From Desulfobacteraceae bacterium (GTDB lineage: Bacteria; Desulfobacterota; Desulfobacteria; Desulfobacterales; Desulfosarcinaceae), in contig JAAERL010001167.1 in assembly GCA_024230435.1 (NCBI GenBank), forward strand, positions 62,001-126,000: 64,000 nt of DNA, in the 5' to 3' direction. Each line of letters begins with the position of its first letter. Positions within the stretch are counted from its first letter, which is position 1. A program made the translations under genes and the position numbers. Below the pieces are notes generated by a model that was not told the origin of the DNA, did not search any database, and saw nothing but the letters and a program-made list of their open reading frames with translations. This document shows positions 28,101 to 35,037 of the stretch, one piece after another.

Positions 28101-28138
28101 CTAATCCTAATGCCGTGGCCTAATCCTAATGCCGTGGC
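28101..28138. repeat. 19-bp tandem duplication
   Basis: CTAATCCTAATGCCGTGGC occurs twice head to tail (28101-28119, 28120-28138), identical. It lies between divergent genes, upstream of the DUF4124 promoter. Confidence 0.85.
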
Positions 28139-28190
28139 CAATTTACACCAAAACAAAAGAATGTAAAACCATTAATTTATCTCACATCGC

Positions 28191-28220
28191 TTGACAGTAT
28201 TGCCGATAAGACCGTATATT
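28191..28220 (+). promoter_or_regulatory. Sigma-70-type promoter for the DUF4124 gene
   Basis: TTGACA (28191-28196) and TATATT (28215-28220) with an 18-bp spacer. Transcription would start near 28227, which makes the ATG at 28272 the sensible translation start. Confidence 0.6.
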
Positions 28221-28271
28221 GACTTAATTATTATGAACAAATACGCTTTATACAGCAAAAGGCGGCTCAAC

Positions 28272-28775
28272 ATGAAATACAAGTTAATCTTTATGGTTAT
28301 GGGATTCATAACCATTATGGGATTTACTGCGCCAGCATATCCGGAATTTTACCGTTATGTTGATAAACACGGCAACACAATGTTTACCGACGATATAAGT
28401 AATGTGCCTGTCGGCCAGCGCGCCAAGGTTAAAGCCTATGAAGAATCGCCTACATCACTAACGTCGGATACTGAAAAAACACAAGAAGAGCAAAAGCAAT
28501 CGGCTGCTTCACAAACATCCGGTTTTAAAGATAAAGAAGCCGAACGGCAACGATTGGAGAGCCAAAAAAAAGCTCTCACACTTGAAAAAGATGCTCTAAT
28601 GGCGGAGCGGATTAAGCTGGATGAAGAAAAAAACCAGGTTATCACTAGAACTCAGATCAAAGCTTACAATGAAAAAATTATTAAACTCAATAAACGTATC
28701 GAGACATTTGAAGAAAAGCTCAAAGCCCACAATGCTCAAATAGAGGCTTTTGAAAAAAGTATTAAATCCCAATAG
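28272..28775 (+). CDS. DUF4124-domain periplasmic coiled-coil protein
   Basis: 167 residues from ATG 28272 (preceded by AAAGGCGG); an upstream ATG at 28233 lies almost at the predicted transcription start. A signal peptide ends near APAYP, followed by the DUF4124 domain FYRYVDKHGNTMFTDD. The remainder (about 65-167) is Lys/Glu/Gln-rich and predicted coiled coil. DUF4124 proteins are envelope proteins of unknown function. Confidence 0.75.
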   Translation: MKYKLIFMVMGFITIMGFTAPAYPEFYRYVDKHGNTMFTDDISNVPVGQRAKVKAYEESPTSLTSDTEKTQEEQKQSAASQTSGFKDKEAERQRLESQKKALTLEKDALMAERIKLDEEKNQVITRTQIKAYNEKIIKLNKRIETFEEKLKAHNAQIEAFEKSIKSQ

Positions 28776-28841
28776 CAAAAAATGCTCGTCCGCCAAATCA
28801 GGATAGGCATTGTAATGATTGTTGTTTAAGGAGGAATATTT

Positions 28842-30128
28842 ATGACGAAAATCCCAGATGCCATATTCAAACAAGCTTTGAATATAGGCCGGCCGCCCAA
28901 TATTAAAAAGCTGTTTCCAAACTCCAAGGCGCTGATCATCAGCGGCAAGTTTATCGATATGGCAATGCTGACAAAAGGCAACGCCATCACCATCGCAGCT
29001 AATGCAAGGAGCTCCTTTGTTATCCGTGGCGTCTTAAAAGCCGCACAGCGCGTCAATTCCGCACTTATTATTGAAATCGCCAAATCCGAAGGCGGTTCAG
29101 ACGCCTATTGCTCCACAAATTATTGGAATATTGCCCGCAGAGTTGACGCATTTTGCAACGAATTAAACATCACCGTTCCGGTTGCCGTACATGCAGATCA
29201 CTACGGAATCAAAAACCGGGAAGATATTGAAAAAGCCAAAGTTGAAATTCCATCAATTTTCGATGCCGGCATTACATCCATTGCCGTTGACGCATCCCAT
29301 ATGCCCGATGACCAAAACCTGCTGGCCAGCATTGAACTTAACGCCCAGATTCCCGAGTGGGCTTCCCTTGAAACAGAAGTTGGTGAAATTAAAGGCAAAT
29401 TTGGACTCAGCACCGTTGAGGAAGCGTTGTTTTTAATCCAGGGATTGAATGCCCATCATATTTTCCCTAACTGGATCGCCTTGAACAACGGGACAATTCA
29501 TGGCATCGAGGCCAGCGGCCAGGGAATTCAGGTGGAATTAACCGCCGAAATACATAAAGCCCTTAAACCCTATAATATTTCCGGAGCACAACATGGCACC
29601 TCCGGCAACAGCTCCGAACGGCTGCGCCAGATAGCCACTCAGACCCGAACCACCAAAGCAAATGTTGCAACAGCGCTGCAAATGGTTTCATGGGGATTGG
29701 AAGTTAATGATTTCGGTAATGCGATACTGGACAAAAACGGCGAATTCAAAAAAGTAAAAAATGAAGGCGTCAGTGAACAGTTGTGGGAACAGATGAAGTC
29801 CTACGCCGACAAGCAAAGCTGGAAGGGCGGCAACTATAAAAAGCTCAATTTGCCATTTGAAAACAAGCTGCTGGCGCAACCCGAAAAAATTCGGAACCGG
29901 ATGGTTGATCGGGTTGAAGCATTTGTTTACGACATGTTGGCCAATGTATTTAACAGTCAGGACACTGCCTCAATTGTCGTGGATGACATTCTTAAAGCTG
30001 GATCTTATGATCCTGTCCAACAAGCTGAACCAATTGAGAATAAAGAAGAATGGACACCTGAAAAAATCCGCGAAAAAGCAAAAAGCATCACCAGCGATAA
30101 GGGCCCGGACGGGGATTTTGACGATTAA
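28842..30128 (+). CDS. fba: Class II fructose-bisphosphate aldolase-family protein
   Basis: 428 residues, longer than usual (about 350) because of an N-terminal and a Lys/Glu-rich C-terminal extension. Zinc and substrate motifs are recognisable: VAVHADHYG (zinc His and following Asp), ITSIAVDASHMP, ASLETEVGEIKG, NNGTIHG, and GAQHGTSGNSSE. It cleaves or forms fructose 1,6-bisphosphate in glycolysis/gluconeogenesis, complementing the nearby PFK. A GGAGGAAT ribosome site precedes the ATG. The stop codon TAA itself is the left flank of a solo miniature-element end. Confidence 0.85.
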   Translation: MTKIPDAIFKQALNIGRPPNIKKLFPNSKALIISGKFIDMAMLTKGNAITIAANARSSFVIRGVLKAAQRVNSALIIEIAKSEGGSDAYCSTNYWNIARRVDAFCNELNITVPVAVHADHYGIKNREDIEKAKVEIPSIFDAGITSIAVDASHMPDDQNLLASIELNAQIPEWASLETEVGEIKGKFGLSTVEEALFLIQGLNAHHIFPNWIALNNGTIHGIEASGQGIQVELTAEIHKALKPYNISGAQHGTSGNSSERLRQIATQTRTTKANVATALQMVSWGLEVNDFGNAILDKNGEFKKVKNEGVSEQLWEQMKSYADKQSWKGGNYKKLNLPFENKLLAQPEKIRNRMVDRVEAFVYDMLANVFNSQDTASIVVDDILKAGSYDPVQQAEPIENKEEWTPEKIREKAKSITSDKGPDGDFDD

Positions 30129-30154
30129 GGCGATTGGCGGAAAAGAATATACCA
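30129..30154 (+). mobile_element. Solo terminal repeat of the miniature element
   Basis: GGCGATTGGCGGAAAAGAAT continues to ATACCA and is identical to the left end of full copies, but the rest of the element is missing. It begins immediately after the aldolase TAA stop. Confidence 0.75.
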
Positions 30155-30157
30155 CTT

Positions 30158-30304
30158 ATGCTTGTATTCGTTTCCGTTATGTTGCGTCAATGTGTACAGA
30201 CAATTAGTATAATTAGTATATAACGCAGTATGCGTCTATCTTTGCTTTTTAAAAACGAATCCAAATTCGGTGCAATAACGATATATTCGCATCTTCCAAA
30301 ACCC
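30158..30304 (-). repeat. Dispersed repeat family B, copy 4 (inverted core)
   Basis: Contains the reverse complement of the family B core (TATTCGTTTCCGTTATGTTGCGTCAATG, in 30163-30190, and TTTTTAAAAACGAATCCAAATT), then the family tail in forward sense (GATATATTCGCATCTTCCAA). The mixed orientation follows from the internal inverted repeat of the family. Confidence 0.55.
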
Positions 30305-30404
30305 TAAAAGCCTGTTTGGGAATTATTAAATCGGCTGCAAAAGGTCTCGCACTTTTTCGCTAAATTTTCTATTTTCCAAACAAGCTCTAAATACCGCTAC
30401 GCTC

Positions 30405-30899
30405 ATGGAACAAAAAAAATTCTGTCACTTTTGCGGCAACAGCCTTACCCGCAAACATACCGAAGGCCGGCAACGCCCTTATTGCAATCACTGCAGCAGA
30501 CCCATTTATGAAAACCCTGTACCGGCGACCTGCCTTGTAGTTGTTAACCCTTCCAACGAAATTTTACTGGTCAAACGCTCGGTGGAGCCTCAAAAAGGCC
30601 AATGGTGTTTACCGGGCGGCTTTATGGAATTAGGTGAATCTCCATCCCACGGGGCTCTCAGAGAATTAAAGGAGGAAACCGGTCTGACAGGACAAATTAA
30701 ATCCCTATTGGGAGTTAGCTCCAGTGCTTCTATGCAATATCACTCCATTTTGATGATAGGCTATTTAATCACATCATTTAAAGGCAGACCCGAAGCCGGA
30801 GATGATGCCGATGCAATTGGATGGTTCGCCTTTGACCGGCTTCCCCCAGTTGCCTTTTCAAGCCACCAGGACTTTATATACGGTCATTTCGGGCAATAA
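30405..30899 (+). CDS. Nudix hydrolase with zinc-ribbon N-terminus
   Basis: 164 residues. The N-terminus carries CHFCG and CNHCS pairs (residues 7-30), a zinc ribbon as in NudC/NADH pyrophosphatase-like enzymes. The Nudix box GGFMELGESPSHGALRELKE followed by ETG runs about 68-90 with all catalytic Glu residues. Substrate is uncertain; ADP-ribose or NADH-type nucleoside diphosphates are common for this architecture. It stands alone between repeat-rich spacers. Confidence 0.85.
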   Translation: MEQKKFCHFCGNSLTRKHTEGRQRPYCNHCSRPIYENPVPATCLVVVNPSNEILLVKRSVEPQKGQWCLPGGFMELGESPSHGALRELKEETGLTGQIKSLLGVSSSASMQYHSILMIGYLITSFKGRPEAGDDADAIGWFAFDRLPPVAFSSHQDFIYGHFGQ

Positions 30900-30923
30900 T
30901 TCGTTACTGGTTATAATTAGTAT

Positions 30924-31003
30924 CCATTGGCGCAACATAACGAAAACAAACTCAAAAGCCCATATGGATCAAGACAAGCAACAGTAAAATATTTGCAGTT
31001 TCC
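30924..31003 (+). repeat. Dispersed repeat family B, copy 5
   Basis: CCATTGGCGCAACA, CGAAAACAAACTCAAAAGCC, CATATGGATCAAGACAAGC, AACAGTAAAATATTTGCAG and TTTCC match other family B copies. Confidence 0.65.
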
Positions 31004-31010
31004 TAGCCCA

Positions 31011-31267
31011 TTACCACAGGCATCTGATTGATATTGCCAAGGTTGATATTGGCGAAGATAAAATTTTTCAGCCCAACTTAGGCGATTTCTGTTAAAGAAT
31101 ATACCATCTTGTATGTCTTTTTTCCCGTCTTGTGCGTTATGCCAAAGCCCGAATACATTAAGTATGCAAACTTTGGCACGCCTTGAATACGAAAAAAAAT
31201 CCTGCTCAATCTGGTATATTCTTTTCCGCCAATCGCCTTAAGATATCAAGCAAATTGCCCATTTATG
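31011..31267 (+). repeat. Dispersed repeat family C, interrupted copy
   Basis: ACCACAGGCATCTGATTGATA, GGTTGATATT and GATAAAATTTTTCAG align with the copies near 33.9 and 54.7 kb; after the miniature element the match resumes with AGATATCAAGCAAATTGCC and CATTTATG. The element therefore inserted into an existing family C copy. Confidence 0.65.
31081..31237 (-). mobile_element. Miniature inverted-repeat element, copy 2 (157 bp)
   Basis: Reverse orientation relative to copy 1. It starts GGCGATTTCTGTTAAAGAAT and ends TTTTCCGCCAATCGCC. TTA flanks both sides (31078-31080, 31238-31240). It is nested in repeat family C. Confidence 0.88.
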
Positions 31268-31368
31268 GCAGGGCAATAGTTATCGCTCAGGCGCTTAATC
31301 CTCAGTGATGAACTTTTTTATTAAGGTTTTTATAGCCCCTTGCCGATAATTACAGTGGAGGCACTTAT

Positions 31369-31794
31369 ATGCATATTTACAATTACCAAGTTGACAACGT
31401 GCTTAATGAATACCGTAAGCAACTCAATCGCGGGCCGGGCAAAGATGCCAACGAAAAATCCTTGCACTTGGAATCCGGTGGTCAAATGCAGCAATTCAAG
31501 GCCAAACAACACCAGTCGGTTTTCGAACAACTCTCCGATAAAATAATGGGAAAAATAAAGGTCAAAAACCCAGGTAATCAAGCAATAGCTCAACATGATG
31601 ATACTAAAAAGGATTTACCAATTAATCATAATGCTGCCGGAAAACGTCTTGACTTAAGATATAACGTGATTGATCCTCATAATCAAAAAATTACGAAATC
31701 GATTACCTTTCAAGCATTGGAATTTAATTGGAAAGGCAATGAATACTCAAATCGGCAAACGGATGCCGATAGACGGTTAAGCGGCGAGGCGTAA
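31369..31794 (+). CDS. Hypothetical protein, possibly DVU0524-like flagellum-associated
   Basis: 141 polar residues, with GGAGG a few bases before the ATG. The start YNYQVDNVLNEYRKQLNRG resembles small proteins of Desulfobacterota that accompany flagellar genes (DVU0524-type, from memory), and the next gene is FlaG-like. No signal peptide or membrane segment. The middle (about 50-100) is low-complexity. The assignment is tentative. Confidence 0.5.
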   Translation: MHIYNYQVDNVLNEYRKQLNRGPGKDANEKSLHLESGGQMQQFKAKQHQSVFEQLSDKIMGKIKVKNPGNQAIAQHDDTKKDLPINHNAAGKRLDLRYNVIDPHNQKITKSITFQALEFNWKGNEYSNRQTDADRRLSGEA

Positions 31795-31881
31795 TTTTAC
31801 CGGGAGATAAAAGCCCATAACAGGGCCCATTTTAGTGTTAATAAATTAGATGGTCATGATTTTCGGAAAGGAGGAAATCCC

Positions 31882-32187
31882 ATGATACACAATATAGCCG
31901 AAAACACATTAAGAATTACGGCTAAGGCCGATCAGAACAGTTCGATTCAGGCCAAGGAAACTGCGTTGCAAAAAGTGGAACAGGTTCGTCAGGCTCGCCC
32001 TGTCGAAAAGCCGGAATCCGGGATGCAAGCGAACACAAGAAATCCCAGCAATGAAGATTCCAGCAATGAAGATTCCAGCAAATATCTCATAGAGGACAAT
32101 AAACTGGTCTATGAGAAATATGACTCAAAAGGTGAAGTGGTAATGAGGATTCCACCCTCACACAAACCAGTTGACGAACGCGTTTGA
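31882..32187 (+). CDS. FlaG-like small protein
   Basis: 101 residues with AAAGGAGG before the ATG. The C-terminal segment KLVYEKYDSKGEVVMRIPPS follows the pattern of FlaG proteins (strand-turn-strand ending in IPP). The N-terminal part is disordered, with a short SNEDSS tandem repeat encoded by 15-bp DNA repeats near 32041-32080. FlaG influences flagellar filament length in some bacteria, but no other flagellar gene lies here. Probably in an operon with the preceding 141-residue protein. Confidence 0.55.
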   Translation: MIHNIAENTLRITAKADQNSSIQAKETALQKVEQVRQARPVEKPESGMQANTRNPSNEDSSNEDSSKYLIEDNKLVYEKYDSKGEVVMRIPPSHKPVDERV

Positions 32188-32268
32188 TTAAAATGTTTGA
32201 TCCCCCGCCATTGCTTAAATGCCATATTGAAGGGTATGCCTGAACTCTAAGATACTTTTTTTTGGTCA

Positions 32269-33099
32269 TTACAAGCCCTTATCACTTTTTTTAGCCGTTT
32301 CCCACAGTTTTTCCATTTCATCGCGTGGAATATCCTTCAAGACCCGGTTTTTTTTTTGGGCTAACTTTTCCATACATTTGAATCGTCTTATGAATTTGTT
32401 GGCCGAACTTTGAAGAGCTGTTTCAGGATGAATTCCGGATATGCGCCCCACATTGATCAATGTAAAAAGAATATCGCCAAATTCCATTGCGGCATTTTCT
32501 TTTTTTTCGGGTAAACCATCCTCCAAATTGTCAATTGCGACTATAAATTCCTGCCATTCCTCTTCGGTTTGATCCATCACTTCCTTAAGATCATTCCAGT
32601 CGAATCCTGCTCCCGCAGCCCGCTCCGAAATCAGGTAAGCCCTGGGCAGCGCCGGCATACCCGAAGGAACTGAATCCATAAGTGACTTTGATTCATTTTT
32701 TTCTTCTTTCTCTTCCTGTTTTATCTCTCGCCAGCGTTTTTTTACCTGACCAACGGTTCCGGCCTTGGCGTCACCGAAAACATGCGGATGGCGCCGGATC
32801 ATTTTCTGTTTGATTTTATTTATAATTTCATCAAAACAGATACCGTTTTTTTCGGAGAACAATCGTACATAAAACATCAACTGAAACAAAACGTCCCCCA
32901 ACTCCTCTTTAATGGCCTCAAGATCACCTGAATCGACCGCTTCGAGCAACTCGTAAACTTCTTCAACTAAGTAAACGCCAATAGATTTAGGGGTCTGTTT
33001 CTTATCCCAGGGGCAACCGTTTTCAGCCCGCAAGGCAGTGATGACATCTAAAATAGGTCCAATTGAGAAATTATCTTTTATAGCTTTTTGCTGTGCCAC
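32269..33099 (-). CDS. mazG: Nucleoside triphosphate pyrophosphohydrolase
   Basis: 276 residues, the full two-domain MazG length. The N-terminal NGCPWDKKQTPKS and LEEVYELLEA-like EExxE segments bind Mg2+; the second MazG domain begins near 160 (YLISERAAGAGFDW, EFGDILF). It hydrolyses NTPs to NMPs, including aberrant ones. A GTG start at 33099 overlaps the end of cvpA by 22 nt, indicating coupling. The middle linker (about 120-145) is Lys/Glu-rich. Confidence 0.92.
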   Translation of the reverse strand: MAQQKAIKDNFSIGPILDVITALRAENGCPWDKKQTPKSIGVYLVEEVYELLEAVDSGDLEAIKEELGDVLFQLMFYVRLFSEKNGICFDEIINKIKQKMIRRHPHVFGDAKAGTVGQVKKRWREIKQEEKEEKNESKSLMDSVPSGMPALPRAYLISERAAGAGFDWNDLKEVMDQTEEEWQEFIVAIDNLEDGLPEKKENAAMEFGDILFTLINVGRISGIHPETALQSSANKFIRRFKCMEKLAQKKNRVLKDIPRDEMEKLWETAKKSDKGL

Positions 33100-33608
33100 G
33101 CTTTGTTCAATTCCTTCATTTTAACACTAAACAATTTTTTCATATCACGCGGGGCCATGCTGATCAGAGTTGCGCTTATCGTCATAATGTTGCGCGCTGT
33201 CACCGACTCACGTAATATGTCTGATTTTTTGGGTAAAAAAGTGGTTAATACCAAGATAAGCACCGCAGAAATCAAAATTCCCTTAAGCGTGCCGAACAAA
33301 ACACCGCATAACCGATCAGTCCAGCCAAGGCAGGCAATGTCCAAAAAATACTTTATCAGCACGCCCAGATAACTAACACCCAGATAAACAATGATAAATA
33401 TGATAAAGCAACTGATAATATTAAGATAAGCAAAGTTCGTAGCCCATCTGGATAAACTTTGAGCAAGCAGCGGGTAATATGCATAGGCTGCATACAATCC
33501 TGCCAACACCCCGATAATAGAGGAAAGCTCTTTGACAATGCCCCTGAAACCTCCGCGGACAAGACAATAAGCTAAGATAACGATCAGTACAAGATCCAAT
33601 AAATTCAT
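33078..33608 (-). CDS. cvpA: CvpA-family inner-membrane protein
   Basis: 176 residues with four predicted membrane helices (about 3-22, 28-50, 62-85, 100-125) and the opening DLVLIVILAYCLVRGGFRG typical of CvpA. Family members are needed for colicin V export or envelope stress tolerance in other bacteria. GGGGAA precedes the ATG. It is co-transcribed with mazG. Confidence 0.85.
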   Translation of the reverse strand: MNLLDLVLIVILAYCLVRGGFRGIVKELSSIIGVLAGLYAAYAYYPLLAQSLSRWATNFAYLNIISCFIIFIIVYLGVSYLGVLIKYFLDIACLGWTDRLCGVLFGTLKGILISAVLILVLTTFLPKKSDILRESVTARNIMTISATLISMAPRDMKKLFSVKMKELNKAWHSKKL

Positions 33609-34005
33609 ATTTCCCCATTAATTAGGATAGTTGAATACCGCCGGATATTTCCCGGCAAGAGCTTACCCAAAGCTATGCAAATTAACAAAGGCCTGTGTTT
33701 GCGTCAAGCTATTTTGCAAACTATTATTGGCACATAGCGCATTCGCGCTGAATATATACCCGGGTCTATATTTGCTGTTTGCATTCCAATTAAAAATTCG
33801 ATACTTTTATTCATGCTCATCTGGAAAAACAGGCAAAATCGGTCAAAATTATGGGGTGCGAAAAATTTTAGCCACAGGCGCCTGATTGATACACCGAGGG
33901 TTGATATTCCAACGATAATTTTTTTCAGTGTAAATAGAGATCATATGCCATTGCACCTGCATTACCCTGTAATGATACGATATACTTAACGGACAAATAT
34001 ACTAA
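33609..34005. other. Divergent intergenic region cvpA/phoH
   Basis: 397 bp without a gene. It holds family C copy at 33831-33930. The promoter for the phoH run probably lies after it, but no strong match was identified. Confidence 0.45.
33831..33930 (+). repeat. Dispersed repeat family C copy
   Basis: GGCAAAATCGGTCAAAATTATG, GTGCGAAAAATTTTAGCCAC, AGGCGCCTGATTGATACACC and GGGTTGATATTCCAACGATA parallel the copy at 54691-54835 (GCGAAAAATTT, CCACAGGC, GGGTTGATATTTCGAGGATA). Confidence 0.65.
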
Positions 34006-35034
34006 ATGGATAAAAACACTCAGCAAACAAAACTTACTTTTTCGGATTTGGAACTCGCTCGCCAATTGTTCGGAGAGCACAACAGCAACCTGAAACATAT
34101 TGCACAGGATTTATCCCTGGACATACAAGCACGCGGAAATACAGTTTATCTTCAAGGAGATCCCATTATTCTGAACCTTGTGCAAAAGCTTCTCACCCAG
34201 CTTTATGGATTGCTCAAAGAACGTTATCCCATCTATCCAAATGACATTGATTACGCGATACGCCTCTTGAGCGCCGATGACAGCGCAGAGTTGAAGGAAA
34301 TATTTCTTGATACGGTATTTATAACGGCAAAAAAACACACCATCACCCCAAAAAGCAAGGCTCAAAAAAATTATATAGACGCCATCCGGAGCTATGACAT
34401 CGTCTTTGGAATCGGCCCTGCTGGAACGGGTAAAACCTATCTGGCAATGGCTATGGCCGTGGCGGCGCTGACCAAGGGGATTGTCTCCAGGATCATTTTG
34501 ACCAGACCGGCCGTAGAGGCAGGCGAAACACTTGGCTTTTTACCGGGCGATCTTGCCGAAAAAGTAGACCCTTACCTGCGGCCCCTGTACGATGCTTTGC
34601 ATGATATGCTGCGTTATGAAAAAGTAAACAACCTGATGGCCCAGGGAGCCATTGAAGTTGCGCCTATCGCGTTTATGCGCGGCAGAACCCTCAACGACTC
34701 GTTTGTCATACTTGATGAAGCCCAAAACACCACCTCCGAACAAATGAAAATGTTCCTGACCCGAATCGGATTCAACTCAAAAGCAGTAATCACAGGAGAT
34801 ATCACCCAAATCGATTTACCCCCTAATAAAACATCCGGGCTAATCGAGGCGAAAAATATTTTAAGCGCAATCAAAGGCATTGAATTTACCTACTTTTCCC
34901 AAAGGGATGTTGTACGGCATAAACTGGTTCAGGACATTATCCAGGCTTACGAACTGGCGGATGAACAAAAAAAAACTTTTATCAACGGCTTGACGGCCGA
35001 TAAAACAACACAGTCTGATGAATTGACATATTAA
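34006..35034 (+). CDS. phoH: PhoH-like ATPase
   Basis: 342 residues. An N-terminal KH-like region (about 20-100) precedes the P-loop ATPase: GIGPAGTGKTYLAMAMAV (Walker A, about 142-159), DEAQNTT (Walker B, about 237-243) and a TGDITQIDLP sensor. PhoH proteins act with YbeY and are implicated in RNA metabolism. It leads the phoH-pgpH-ybeY run, a conserved bacterial gene order. Confidence 0.93.
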   Translation: MDKNTQQTKLTFSDLELARQLFGEHNSNLKHIAQDLSLDIQARGNTVYLQGDPIILNLVQKLLTQLYGLLKERYPIYPNDIDYAIRLLSADDSAELKEIFLDTVFITAKKHTITPKSKAQKNYIDAIRSYDIVFGIGPAGTGKTYLAMAMAVAALTKGIVSRIILTRPAVEAGETLGFLPGDLAEKVDPYLRPLYDALHDMLRYEKVNNLMAQGAIEVAPIAFMRGRTLNDSFVILDEAQNTTSEQMKMFLTRIGFNSKAVITGDITQIDLPPNKTSGLIEAKNILSAIKGIEFTYFSQRDVVRHKLVQDIIQAYELADEQKKTFINGLTADKTTQSDELTY

Positions 35035-35037
35035 AAA

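Larger units (their letters stand above)
30900..31368. other. Intergenic repeat cluster
   Basis: 469 bp holding in order: family B copy 5 (30924-31003), the left part of family C (31011-31080), a complete miniature element (31081-31237), the right part of family C (31238-31267), then about 100 bp of unassigned sequence before the next ribosome site. Confidence 0.65.
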
